A DNA stretch of 64,000 nt from Clostridium chrysemydis (lineage in GTDB: Bacteria > Bacillota > Clostridia > Clostridiales > Clostridiaceae), in NCBI RefSeq assembly GCF_015234215.1, contig NZ_JADEKP010000002.1, forward strand, positions 248,001-312,000, read 5' to 3'. The notes under the pieces were generated by a model. That model did no database searches. It saw only the letters and a list, made by a program, of their open reading frames with translations, and was not told where the DNA came from. Numbering within the stretch: the stretch's first letter is position 1; each line of letters begins with the position of its first letter. This document shows positions 25,400-35,800 of this stretch, piece after piece. The position numbers and the translations under genes were made by a program.

Positions 25400-26260
25400 A
25401 TGGAAATAATAAATAGCTGCAGAGTAGAATATAAATATAGGTTTTCAGATTTAACTCCTATAATTTCAAATACTTCAAGTAGTAATATTGTAAAAACCTT
25501 AGTAATTCAAAATCGATTACTAATAACTAAATATGTAGATAAAAAATGTTCTCATTCTTTAGAGGAATTGACTTATACTACAGAGATAGAAAATATAAGT
25601 AGCATGAATATAAAAAATATTTTTTTTACAGATAATATACCAAAAGGAACTAGGTTTATTGAAAACTCAGTAAAGATAAATAATAAAAAAGAAAGGTGTT
25701 TAAACCCCATTTTAGGGTTTTATATAAAAGATATTAAAGCTTCTGAAAAAATTATAATCAGCTTTAAAGTTTTAATAATAGCTAGCTGTAAAGGAAGTTT
25801 GAAAAATATTTCAAATGCAATTTATGATTATATTTATAATTCAGAAAAGTGCCCTATAAGAATAGATTTAGATAGCAACTTAGTTTGGACTAATTATAAA
25901 AACAATTTATCAAAAGACTTTTTATTATTTAGTAAAGTAGAAACTAGGTGTAGTATAAGTAAAATTTCAGATATTAAATTTGAAATAACTATAATAGAGA
26001 GTAAATTTATAAATTCATATATAAAAAATAAAGTGAAGGTCTTAGTTTTAGGAAAGATAAAATATAAAATATTTTATAAAAGCTACAACAAGATGAGGTA
26101 TTTAGAAAAGACTATAGGTTTTTCTGAGAGTATCTTACTGCCTATAGAGGCTAGTTATCTAGATAAGATTCAAATCAAGATAAAATCTAAAGATTTAGTT
26201 TTAAATATAAAAGAAAATAAAAAAATATTTATAAGTAATAATTTAGTTTTATACTATTAG
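25400..26260 (+). CDS. DUF11 plus SPOCS-like protein, putative spore surface
   Basis: A 286-residue protein without signal peptide. Residues about 40-150 form one DUF11-type beta-sandwich (LTYTTEIENISSMNIKNIFFTDNIPKGTRFIENSVKINN, then ASEKIIISFKVLI). Residues about 185-280 contain KVLVLGKIKYKIFYKSYNKMRYLEKTIGFSESILLPIEASY, the same pattern as the preceding gene's SPOCS-like domain. It thus links the DUF11 repeats of the neighbouring giant proteins to a spore-coat-type domain and could be an adaptor. It is cotranscribed with the preceding gene (17 bp gap) and starts behind AAAGGTGG. Domain assignment is from sequence pattern; the adaptor role is inference. Confidence 0.6.
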   Translation: MEIINSCRVEYKYRFSDLTPIISNTSSSNIVKTLVIQNRLLITKYVDKKCSHSLEELTYTTEIENISSMNIKNIFFTDNIPKGTRFIENSVKINNKKERCLNPILGFYIKDIKASEKIIISFKVLIIASCKGSLKNISNAIYDYIYNSEKCPIRIDLDSNLVWTNYKNNLSKDFLLFSKVETRCSISKISDIKFEITIIESKFINSYIKNKVKVLVLGKIKYKIFYKSYNKMRYLEKTIGFSESILLPIEASYLDKIQIKIKSKDLVLNIKENKKIFISNNLVLYY

Positions 26261-26296
26261 AAGCTGCAAAAAATTAATTAATGCAGCTTCTTTTAT
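26258..26296. terminator. bidirectional terminator between convergent DUF11 genes
   Basis: AGAAGCTGCA and TGCAGCTTCT pair perfectly around an AT-rich loop, with T-rich tails on either strand, between the 286- and 1145-residue DUF11 protein genes. Confidence 0.85.
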
Positions 26297-26299
26297 ATT

Positions 26300-29200
26300 T
26301 TAAAATGGATTAGGGTCTATATTTAAAACTGTACTTTCTGGGTAAGGGCTAGTTTTAGACTTGGCTGTAACTGTAAAATCATATCTTACTCCTAAAGAAT
26401 TTATAGGGATAAGTGCAGTTATTTTTATGACTTTAGAAGTATTAGAGGCTAAATTTGCCATAGCTTGTAAGTCAGCTTGGTATAAGGTATTTGCTAAAAC
26501 ATCAGAAACTTTAACATCATCTATATAAAGTGAGTAAGGAATTGATACCTTTTGTATTATTAAAGTGAAATCATCATACCCTCCACCAGTATTTTTAAAG
26601 TAATCTAATATTAGGGCAGTGTTTCCTGGAGGAGTTACTATAAATGATGTTGTAGGGTTTATTTGATAGATTGGGTCTGGAAGAAGTGAAACTGAAGGTC
26701 CAAGAATGCAAGTTATAGGATTACTAGTTTCTCCTCCATATACTTTTGAAACTGTTACATCATTATAGTAAGAAATTGCAGTAGCTTGAGTTATCATAGT
26801 TGTTCCAGATTTTGAGTTTGGTTTAGGAATAAGAGTAAATATTATATAAGCTAGAGAAGATTGTGGAAGGGAGCTTATATTAATTACTATTTTTTTAGAG
26901 GTACTATTATAAACACAGCTACAAAGAACTGAATTATTTATTGAAGAAAATACAAAGTTATCGTTTATAGGGATTTCTATAGTTCCGTTTACTAGGTTTA
27001 TTAAGCTATTGTTTTTCATTATTAATTTAAACTGCATAATTGAATTTAAATTAATATTTGCAGTAGAAGTGTATTGAGTTTGATTAGTTAAATCTGTAGC
27101 ACTTAAACTCATAACTAAATTTGGATGATTTATTGTTATTATTAAATTTTTGCTTAAAGAATAATAAGGGCCACTAGCTACCTGCCAGTAATAACAAGTT
27201 ACAGTGTTTGTTTGAGTTGATGAAATAGAGTTTAAAGCTTTAGTTGCGTTAGTTATTTTTGAGGTGAATATATAAGTCAAAGTTTGTATAGAAGTCCTAG
27301 AATCTATAATTGGTTCAGTTTGGAAAGTAACATTATTTGAACTAAGGGTTGGGGTTACTAAAACTCCGTTTTTATAAGAAGGTCCAATATAACTTTGGCC
27401 TCCGCTTGGAAGAGTATCTTTTAAATATAGGTTGTAAGCTATTGTTCCAAGGGGAACAGCTACAGTTAAGGTATAAGTTATATTAGATCCTACTTTGAAA
27501 GTATCGCTATAATTAGTTTTAGTTAATGATATAGCAGCAGATGAAATTGTAGTAGAAGCACTTTTATTTAAATTAGAATACTGAAAATTAGTAGTGTTTG
27601 GATTGTAAACTTGGGAGTAAGGGTTTGTAGTAGTAGCTGTAGTTAGTATGCTTACGTTTGGTGCTATTACGCTACTTATAGTTACTGTATAAGTTAAAGT
27701 TAGGGATTTGCCTGGACTAAGTTTGTTTATATAAAGTACTATATTGTTTCCGCTAAATGTAGGGGGGATAAATGTTCCAGTACCTGTAACAGAAATGCTA
27801 CCTGGATTTAAAGTAAACCAAGATTGTGATAAAGTGTCATTTAAAGTGAAATCAAAGGCATCAGTTTCACTAGAAGAATTAGAGTTACTTATAGTTACAG
27901 TATAAGTGTAGACTTCATTAGCCTTTATAGCACTTTTGTTTGGCCCTGAAACTGTTTTAGTTAAAGTAAGGTTTGGAGTTCCGATATTTACATTTACTTG
28001 TGATCTGTTACTATAAGCTACTCCATAAGTGTTTATTCCTTTTAGTTTTAAAAGATTAGCATTTTGAGTAGAGGTACCTAAAGTAGCTATTGGAACTTTT
28101 ACATTTATAGTTCCTGTAGATAAACCTAAAATATCACCATAATTAAAATCAACACCGTGAGGAGAAATTAAATTAGGATTAGTGTTTACTGGCATTACAC
28201 CTGTAAAAGAGTAGTTTAAATTATCTATAGGATCTGCTGAGAGTGGGAAAAAGTCATCTATAAAAACTGACTTTTGGATAGCTTTTAAAGTAGATGCATT
28301 ATAAGTTAAAAGGTATTCAGCTAAATCTCCAGGTGCTAAAGCTGTTATTGTTTTAGGGGAACCGTCTTTATAATACCCTTTTATGAATTGTTTAGTTATA
28401 TTTCCTATAGCAATACTTGAACTTACGCTTGAATTATCAGATACGTTTACTAAAAGTGTATCTAAAGTTCCTGTTATATCAGTTTTAGCTAAGAATGGAT
28501 CAAAAGCAACAACTGGAGAATTTAAATTACCTGAGTCAAATTTATATCTGTAATAACTATCAACCTTTGCAGAAATTGTGACGGTTTTAATTGAGTTTAT
28601 AGAAGCTAAAGGGAAATTGTAAGTTAAATAAAAACCTTTTAAAGTAGGATTGTCTACTACGCTGTTTGGAATAACAGAAGAGGATAAATAATAAATTCCA
28701 TCTGGCAAGAAATAATTAACTATAATGTTTTGAATATTATAATAGCCTCCTACTTTGTATACGTAGGTATACGTTACATTTGTTTGAACGTCAACTGTAG
28801 ATTTATTTATAGATGTCGTTATTATTAAATCCATAGCTGAAAAGTTAGTTGAACTAGTTGAAGATGCAATTATGAGAGGATCGTTTGAAACCATAGATAT
28901 ATTCATATTTAAAACAGTTCCATGATTTATAAGATTTGAAGTGTTGTTATTATATCTATTCCAAACTGCATAGCTAAATATAAATGTGGTATTACTATTT
29001 ATAGAAAGAATTATATTTCCAAAATATAATTGGGTATAAAGTTTCCCATCTTTATTAACATAGCTTACAGTTGGAGAATTAAACTGAGAAGAATCAGTGC
29101 CAGAAACTGATATATTTCCAATATATCTTATCCCATCATCTAAAAGTATAGTTATATTTACAAAGGATGCAGAAAGAGAGTTATTAAAAAACTTACAAGT

Positions 29201-29737
29201 TGCAGTTGTAACTTGAGAATAGTCGTTTAAATTTACAGAAGTTCCAGCCCCTTTCAAGACCTTTCCAGAAGTTACTATAGTGCTATTAAATCTAGTTGTT
29301 ATATAAGTCATAGAAATAGTGCTAGTTAGAACTTCATTTCCTATATCATAAATTCCTCTTGGCATAGTATCAACATAGCTATATACAGTTATTCCAGAAA
29401 AATTATAACCAAAAGGGATAGCGTTTCCGTTTTTGAATTTAGTATTACATTTTATAGTTATAGTAAATATATAAGGAGTTTCAAGAGGTGCTAAATCCTT
29501 TATATTTACAAAAGAATAGGTTGTGCTATTATCAGCGTTTGTAGTGCTTGAAGTCTGCGGTATAGTAGATGAAGATAATGTTAGACCATCAGGAAGAGTC
29601 AAAGCTATTCCTAAATTATATAGCCTCTTTGTAGAACTAGTATTTTGGATGGTTACATTAAAAGGTGATGTGCTACCTATTAAAATTGGAATGTTTTGAG
29701 TTTGACTTATAGTCATATTAAAAATACTTGAAGGCAT
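26300..29737 (-). CDS. DUF11-repeat protein, 1145 residues, putative spore surface/structural
   Basis: A long Ser/Thr/Asn-rich, almost Cys-free beta protein. It starts MPSSIFNMTISQTQNIPILIGSTSPFNVTIQNTSS, with no signal peptide, no membrane helix and no sortase signal at the C-terminus. Divergent DUF11-type units recur along it, e.g. LTLTKTVSGPNKSAIKANEVYTYTVTISNSNSSSE (about residue 590) and ISLTKTNYSDTFKVGSNITYTLTVAVPLG (about 740). The pattern is KT...Y(T/S)...GD...YT(V/I)TI.N, then a D..P turn. The site AAAGGAGTACAAA supports the start. It is divergent from the 2692-residue DUF11 gene across 162 bp and convergent with the DUF11-SPOCS-like gene. I infer a structural protein of a spore layer, but a cell-surface role by unusual secretion is not excluded. 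Confidence 0.7.
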   Translation of the reverse strand: MPSSIFNMTISQTQNIPILIGSTSPFNVTIQNTSSTKRLYNLGIALTLPDGLTLSSSTIPQTSSTTNADNSTTYSFVNIKDLAPLETPYIFTITIKCNTKFKNGNAIPFGYNFSGITVYSYVDTMPRGIYDIGNEVLTSTISMTYITTRFNSTIVTSGKVLKGAGTSVNLNDYSQVTTATCKFFNNSLSASFVNITILLDDGIRYIGNISVSGTDSSQFNSPTVSYVNKDGKLYTQLYFGNIILSINSNTTFIFSYAVWNRYNNNTSNLINHGTVLNMNISMVSNDPLIIASSTSSTNFSAMDLIITTSINKSTVDVQTNVTYTYVYKVGGYYNIQNIIVNYFLPDGIYYLSSSVIPNSVVDNPTLKGFYLTYNFPLASINSIKTVTISAKVDSYYRYKFDSGNLNSPVVAFDPFLAKTDITGTLDTLLVNVSDNSSVSSSIAIGNITKQFIKGYYKDGSPKTITALAPGDLAEYLLTYNASTLKAIQKSVFIDDFFPLSADPIDNLNYSFTGVMPVNTNPNLISPHGVDFNYGDILGLSTGTINVKVPIATLGTSTQNANLLKLKGINTYGVAYSNRSQVNVNIGTPNLTLTKTVSGPNKSAIKANEVYTYTVTISNSNSSSETDAFDFTLNDTLSQSWFTLNPGSISVTGTGTFIPPTFSGNNIVLYINKLSPGKSLTLTYTVTISSVIAPNVSILTTATTTNPYSQVYNPNTTNFQYSNLNKSASTTISSAAISLTKTNYSDTFKVGSNITYTLTVAVPLGTIAYNLYLKDTLPSGGQSYIGPSYKNGVLVTPTLSSNNVTFQTEPIIDSRTSIQTLTYIFTSKITNATKALNSISSTQTNTVTCYYWQVASGPYYSLSKNLIITINHPNLVMSLSATDLTNQTQYTSTANINLNSIMQFKLIMKNNSLINLVNGTIEIPINDNFVFSSINNSVLCSCVYNSTSKKIVINISSLPQSSLAYIIFTLIPKPNSKSGTTMITQATAISYYNDVTVSKVYGGETSNPITCILGPSVSLLPDPIYQINPTTSFIVTPPGNTALILDYFKNTGGGYDDFTLIIQKVSIPYSLYIDDVKVSDVLANTLYQADLQAMANLASNTSKVIKITALIPINSLGVRYDFTVTAKSKTSPYPESTVLNIDPNPF

Positions 29738-29899
29738 TTTGTACTCCTTTTATTTTAAAGTTTAATCTATATATTTTATTCAAAAGGTAAGTTTACGTTG
29801 ATGAATTTTTATAAAAAAGTAACCTATGAAACTACAGATTAATAAAATATAAATGGGACTTTAAGTCCTAAGAAATTATTAGACTTTAAGGAGGAAGAG

Positions 29900-32800
29900 A
29901 TGTCTTTAATTCCAAGAATTTCAATAGTAGATAAGGCAGTTTTAGTGACAATTGGAAATAGTCTTGTTATTTGCGGCAGCAACACTGCACCTATAGTTAG
30001 TACATCAGATTTAATGAAAATTGACGGTACTACAACAAGAGACTATACAGTGTCTGGAAGCTCAGCTTTATTAAATATTTTAGCAAACAGTACAATCTTA
30101 TATGCTGAACTTGTTTGGTACTCTTCAGTATTTAGTAATGTACCTGGGGCTACAGATTTAAGAAGTATTCAAGATAACCCTATAACTTTTACTACTCCAA
30201 AGGGAAGTTACCAAATAACACCTTTATACAAAGAAAGTTATAACGGAACTTCAGGAACAATAGATAGATATAGGGCGGCAGAGGTTACAAGTTATATTAA
30301 AGATTCATTGTCAGGAACTTATTCAGTATCAAATGTTCCTATAAGCGTACCAACGACTGGTTTAAGCAATAGTAGAGCAGGATGGTCTTTAAATGTTATT
30401 TATAGAAATAATTTATTAAAACCTCAAAAAGTAATTTATAGTTCGGGCGTTTCTGTTGCAACTTCTAGTACTCCCTTGCAATCAACTGTTACAGGGTTTA
30501 CAACATCAACAGATACTGATTTTTTAAAAGGGTATGCAACTTTAGTTTCTGCAAATGGGGGACCGTTAAGCGGAACAGAAATGGTTTATGCAGGACCTTC
30601 TTTTGCAGCATTAAGTAATATCGGTAATGCAGTAAACAGTCCAAGTTCTAATCCAGGTACAGCTCCAAATAACCCAGGAAATAATTTCTTTTCAGGTGTT
30701 ATTAACGTAGCTAATCCTCTAGACTTAAGTAACGGGCTAATAAATATTAATGGAACTAGAGGAACTCTAAATAACGACGGATTTATACCAAGTCAAACTA
30801 TAGGAAACAGAAATAAATGGGATATAACTAGCGTTGATATATCAAATACTTTAATTCCAAACCAAACTCTTTTAGCAGGACAAATAACAGCTGGAAGTGA
30901 AACAGACGGAATACAATTAGTAGCACTCGGAGCACAAGTTTTAGCAAAGGCTCCAAATATAACGGCTACACTTTTATCTTACGATATAGATGGTGACTCT
31001 GAATATAACACAGAAGTAGGGGAGCCTTTAGCTTATTCGATTCAAGTTAAAAATGATGGGGATGTTGATGCAAATAATGTTATAGTATCGGCCTCTATAA
31101 ATTCAAACACTTCATTTATACCAGGTTCTGTTACTATAAATGATATTTCTTATCCAAACTACAATATAGCAAATGGAGTAAACCTTGGAACTGTAGAAGC
31201 TAAAGGAATAGTTACTTTAATGTTTGAAGTAGTTATAAAAAGCGTTCCAGAGGGTGGTTTACTTCACCAAGATGCTAATTATAGTTATCAATTTCTTTCA
31301 GGGATAGATACTATAACTAATTCAGGAAAAACAAACACAATAGAAGTAATAGTTCAAGAGGGTAATTTATCTGTAGTAAAGTCAGTGTCAGAAGTAAATG
31401 GCCATATAAACGATATAGTAACTTACACTATAGATATCCAAAATACAGGGACACAGACAGCACAAAGTATTTTATTCCAAGATAAGTTAGATCCTTATAG
31501 TTCTTTCGTAAGTGGAAGTGTAACTATAGACGGAGTGACTTTTGGAGACTTAAATCCTGTAGATGGATTTAATTTAGATGATTTAATCCAAAATGATAGT
31601 ACTGAAATTAAGTTTAGAACAAAGCTAAACTCACTACCACCTTCAACTAAGATAACAAATATAGCTTGCGTTTCTTTTAAATATTATTTAAATCAATATG
31701 TATTTTCAAACAAGAAAACTATATTTAGTAATTCAACATCTATTCAAATACTATTTTCAGAGATTATAGGAGAAAGGTGTAATAATAACAATTACCCAAA
31801 TATTGGAGATACAGTAACGTATAATTTGAGTTTAACTAATATAGGTAATTTAGATTCTAGCAACGTACAAGTTTTAGAGCCACAAGTTATAGGGGCTTCT
31901 TTTGTTAGCGGAAGTGTAACAATAAATGGAACTAGTTATGTAAATCTTAATCCTTTTACAGGCTTTACTCTACCAAATCCTATAGTAGCTGGAACTACAA
32001 CTAACATTCAATACGGCGTTTTAGTTAACAGCTTAGATAGTTCAAATCTTATAGAAAATATTGCGAATGTTCCTTTTAAATACCAGATATCACAAGGGTC
32101 TAGCATTATTAGCTCTGAGATTGATTCAAATATAGTTGATACTGTAGCAAATTATGTTTGTATGAATATAGCTAAAACAGTAGATAAAGCATATGCATCA
32201 GTAGGGGATACTTTATACTACAAAGTTAACGTAACTAACAATGGAAATATAAATGCAATAAGCACAGTTTTTTTAGATAGTATTCAGCAAGAAGCAAACT
32301 TTATATCTGGAACAGTAACGATTAATGGAATATCTTATCCAAGCTATAATCCTAATATAGGTTTTACTTTAGGGACTATTTGTCCAGGGGATGTATTTGA
32401 AATAACTTTTAGTGTAAAAGTTATGTCTCTTCCAAACCCTAATATAATATACGATACTTCAAGTTTAGTTTACGGATATCTTCCAGATCCAAACGGAAAT
32501 GTTTTAAGTAATACTATATTTAGTAATCAAGTTCAAACTATTATTAATAAGGCACAGTATTCTGTAGTAAAATCTGTTGATAAAATTTATGCACAAGTTG
32601 GTGACCCTTTAGTTTATACAACAACTATAACTAATACAGGAACAGTACCTTTAACTAATATTATTTTTGCTGACTTTGTAGGTACATGCTTAGACTTCTA
32701 CGAAGGAACAGTTTATATTAATGGAGTGAATTATCCAAATCTTAACCCTAGTGATTCTTTCCCTATAGATGATTTACACCCTGGGGACACTGCAACTATT

Positions 32801-35800
32801 GTTTTTGCAGCTACAATAATATCAAATCCAGGTGTTGGATATATTCCTAATATGTCAGAAGCTACTTTAACTTACAAAGAGAATCCTGATAGCCCTGTAG
32901 TTACAAAAACTGTTTACTCAAATGTTGTAAAAACTTACGATCCATTTGCAAATTTAAGTATTACTAAGAGCGTTGATAAAGCATATGCCGGAGTATCTGA
33001 TACTTTAACTTATTCTTTTGTTGTATCAAATACAGGAACATCAACAGCTTTAAATACTTTCTTCTCAGATACACTTCAATCTGAAGCATCATTTGTACAA
33101 GGTTCAGTTTTAATAAATGGAATAAGCAAACCTTCATTTGATCCTGAAGTTGGATTTACTTTAGGTGATGTAGTTAGAGGTAGGATAATTACAGTAGAGT
33201 TTAAAGTAACTGTAAATAGTTTACCTTCACCAAATACTATAAAAAATAATGCAATTACAACTTATAATTATTATGTAGATCCAAACGGACAACCTATATC
33301 AAAGACAGCTACAAGTAATACTGTAACAACTATAATAAATTCTTATACAGCTACTTTAACAAAGGTAGTTGATAAATCTTATGCTGCAGTAGGAGATGTT
33401 TTAAACTATACTGTAACTGCAACAAACACTGGAACTGTAAATTTAGAAAATGTAATTTTTACAGATTTAGTTCCTGTTGGAGCGACATTCCTTGCAGGTT
33501 CAGTAATTATAAATGGAGTAAGTAGTCAAAGTTCTAATCCAAATTCCGGATTCTCTATTTCAAATATTTTACCAGGAGGAGCATCTGTAATTCAGTTTAA
33601 GGCTACTGTTACAAGTGTTCCAAATCCACCGCAAATTAAAAATACGGCGAGTCTTTCATTTAACTATAAACTAAATCCAACAGGTCCTTATATAAATGGA
33701 AGTTTAACAAGTAATACAACTACAACTAATATAAAAGCAATGTCACTAACAAATACTAAAAGTGTAAGTAAGAGTTATGGAACTTTAGGGGATACTATAA
33801 CTTATACGTCTATTATTGCAAATACCGGTACGGTAAATGCTGAAAATACTATGTTTGTAGATAATATTCCAAGCGGGTTATCCTTTGTATCTGGTACTGT
33901 TAAAATAAATGGAACAAGCTATCCATCATACGATCCACATATAGGATTTACGTTAGGAACTATACTTCAAGGAAACAGTGTAACAATTACATTTGATACA
34001 ACTGTAAGTAGTATACCTTCTAGTGGGTTTGTAACTAACACTTCAAATATAGAGTATCAATACAAGATTGATCCAAACGGGCAATATTTCACATCAAACG
34101 TATCAAGTAATAGTGTAGTAACTTATATAAATTGCGGGGATTTAACAGCATTAAAATCAGCTGATAGAACAGTTGTAAGATTAACTAATGTAATAAATTA
34201 TACTGTAGTAATAAGTAATACTGGTAATACAACTCTTAAGAATTTAAACTTTAAAGATACAATTCAAAGTGAGTCTTCATTTAATATAGGTTCAGTTTAT
34301 GTAAATGGTGAAAATAAACCATTATTTAATCCAAATACAGGATTTAGTTTAAGTGATATACCAGTAGGCGGACAAACTATTGTAAGTTTTGCAGTTACAG
34401 CAAATTCTATTCCTTTAAACAATGAGTTATTAAATAAAGCTGATATAACTTATTCTTATTTTGTAGATCCAAACGGTAGTGCTACTACTAAAACTAAATC
34501 ATCAAACGAAACTACAGTTATGGTCTATGATACTATTATGTCTTCTGACAAGAGTGTTGATAAAGCTTTAGCAAAAATCGGAGATACTTTAAACTTTACT
34601 GTAACTTTAAATAATGCAGGAAACACAGTAGCACAAAATATTTTATTTAAAGATATTTTAGATTCTAATATATCCTTTGTTACAGACTCAGTTTATGTAA
34701 ATAATGTTCAAAAGACAGGTTATAATCCAAGTACTGGATTTAGTTTAGATGATATAGTAGGTGGAGGAACTACGACTGTTAGATTCCAAGCTACTGTTAT
34801 AAGTAGACCTAGCGGAAATATTATTTATAACTATGCAACTACAACTTATAAGTATACTGTAGGAGCAGATGTTATAAATGGAACTATAAATACTAATACA
34901 ACAGAGACTTACGTGGCTTTCGGAGAACTTACAGTAACAAAATCAGAAAGCCTTTCTTATGCAACTATTTCCGATAATATAGTATATACAGTAAAGGTTC
35001 AAAACACAGGTTCAGTTAATGCAACAGGTATTAATTTTAAAGATATAATTCAAAGTGATGCAAGCTTTATCGCTGGCTCAGTTGTAGTTGATGGTATAAG
35101 TCAAAGCGGATACGATCCAAACACTGGATTTAGCTTAACTGATTTAAATCCAAATCAATATCATATAGTAACTTTTACTATTAAAGTAGATTCATTACCT
35201 TTAAGTGGGGAAGTGCAAAATACTGCAAATATTAGATTCACGTACAAGTTAACTCCTACAGACACACCAGTTACAACAACTACGAATTCAAATACTGTTA
35301 TAGCATATATTAAAATAGGTAATTTACAGGCTACTAAAACGGTAGATAAGGCTTATGCTACTATAGGAGATACCTTAAATTACACTATAACTATTAATAA
35401 TTTAGGAAATGCAACTTGCGCTGATATTTTCTTTAAAGATATAGTAAATACAAATGCAGAATTTGTAAGTGGATCAGTTAAAATTAACGGAACAGCTTAT
35501 CCAAGTTTTAATCCAAGTACTGGATTTAGCTTAAGTGATATTGTAGGTTATGGAAGTGTAATAGTTAAATTTGCAGTAAATGTTCAAACTTTACCTCAAG
35601 ACTATACTATTTATAATAAAGCAACTTTTGATTATAGCTATTATATAAATCCAAGTAATCCAAAAGTCTTAGTTGAAGGAATAAGTAATACTGTAACAAC
35701 TATAATTAATGTAGGTTCATTAAATGTAACTAAGGCTGTAAGTAAAGCATATGCAACTATAGATGATGTATTAACTTATACTGTAACTATAGTAAATACA

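Noticed and set aside
26300-29737. 1145-residue protein as an RTX, cadherin or classical LPxTG adhesin
   Set aside because: No GGxGxD repeats, no signal peptide, no LPxTG motif and no C-terminal membrane helix; the pattern is DUF11.
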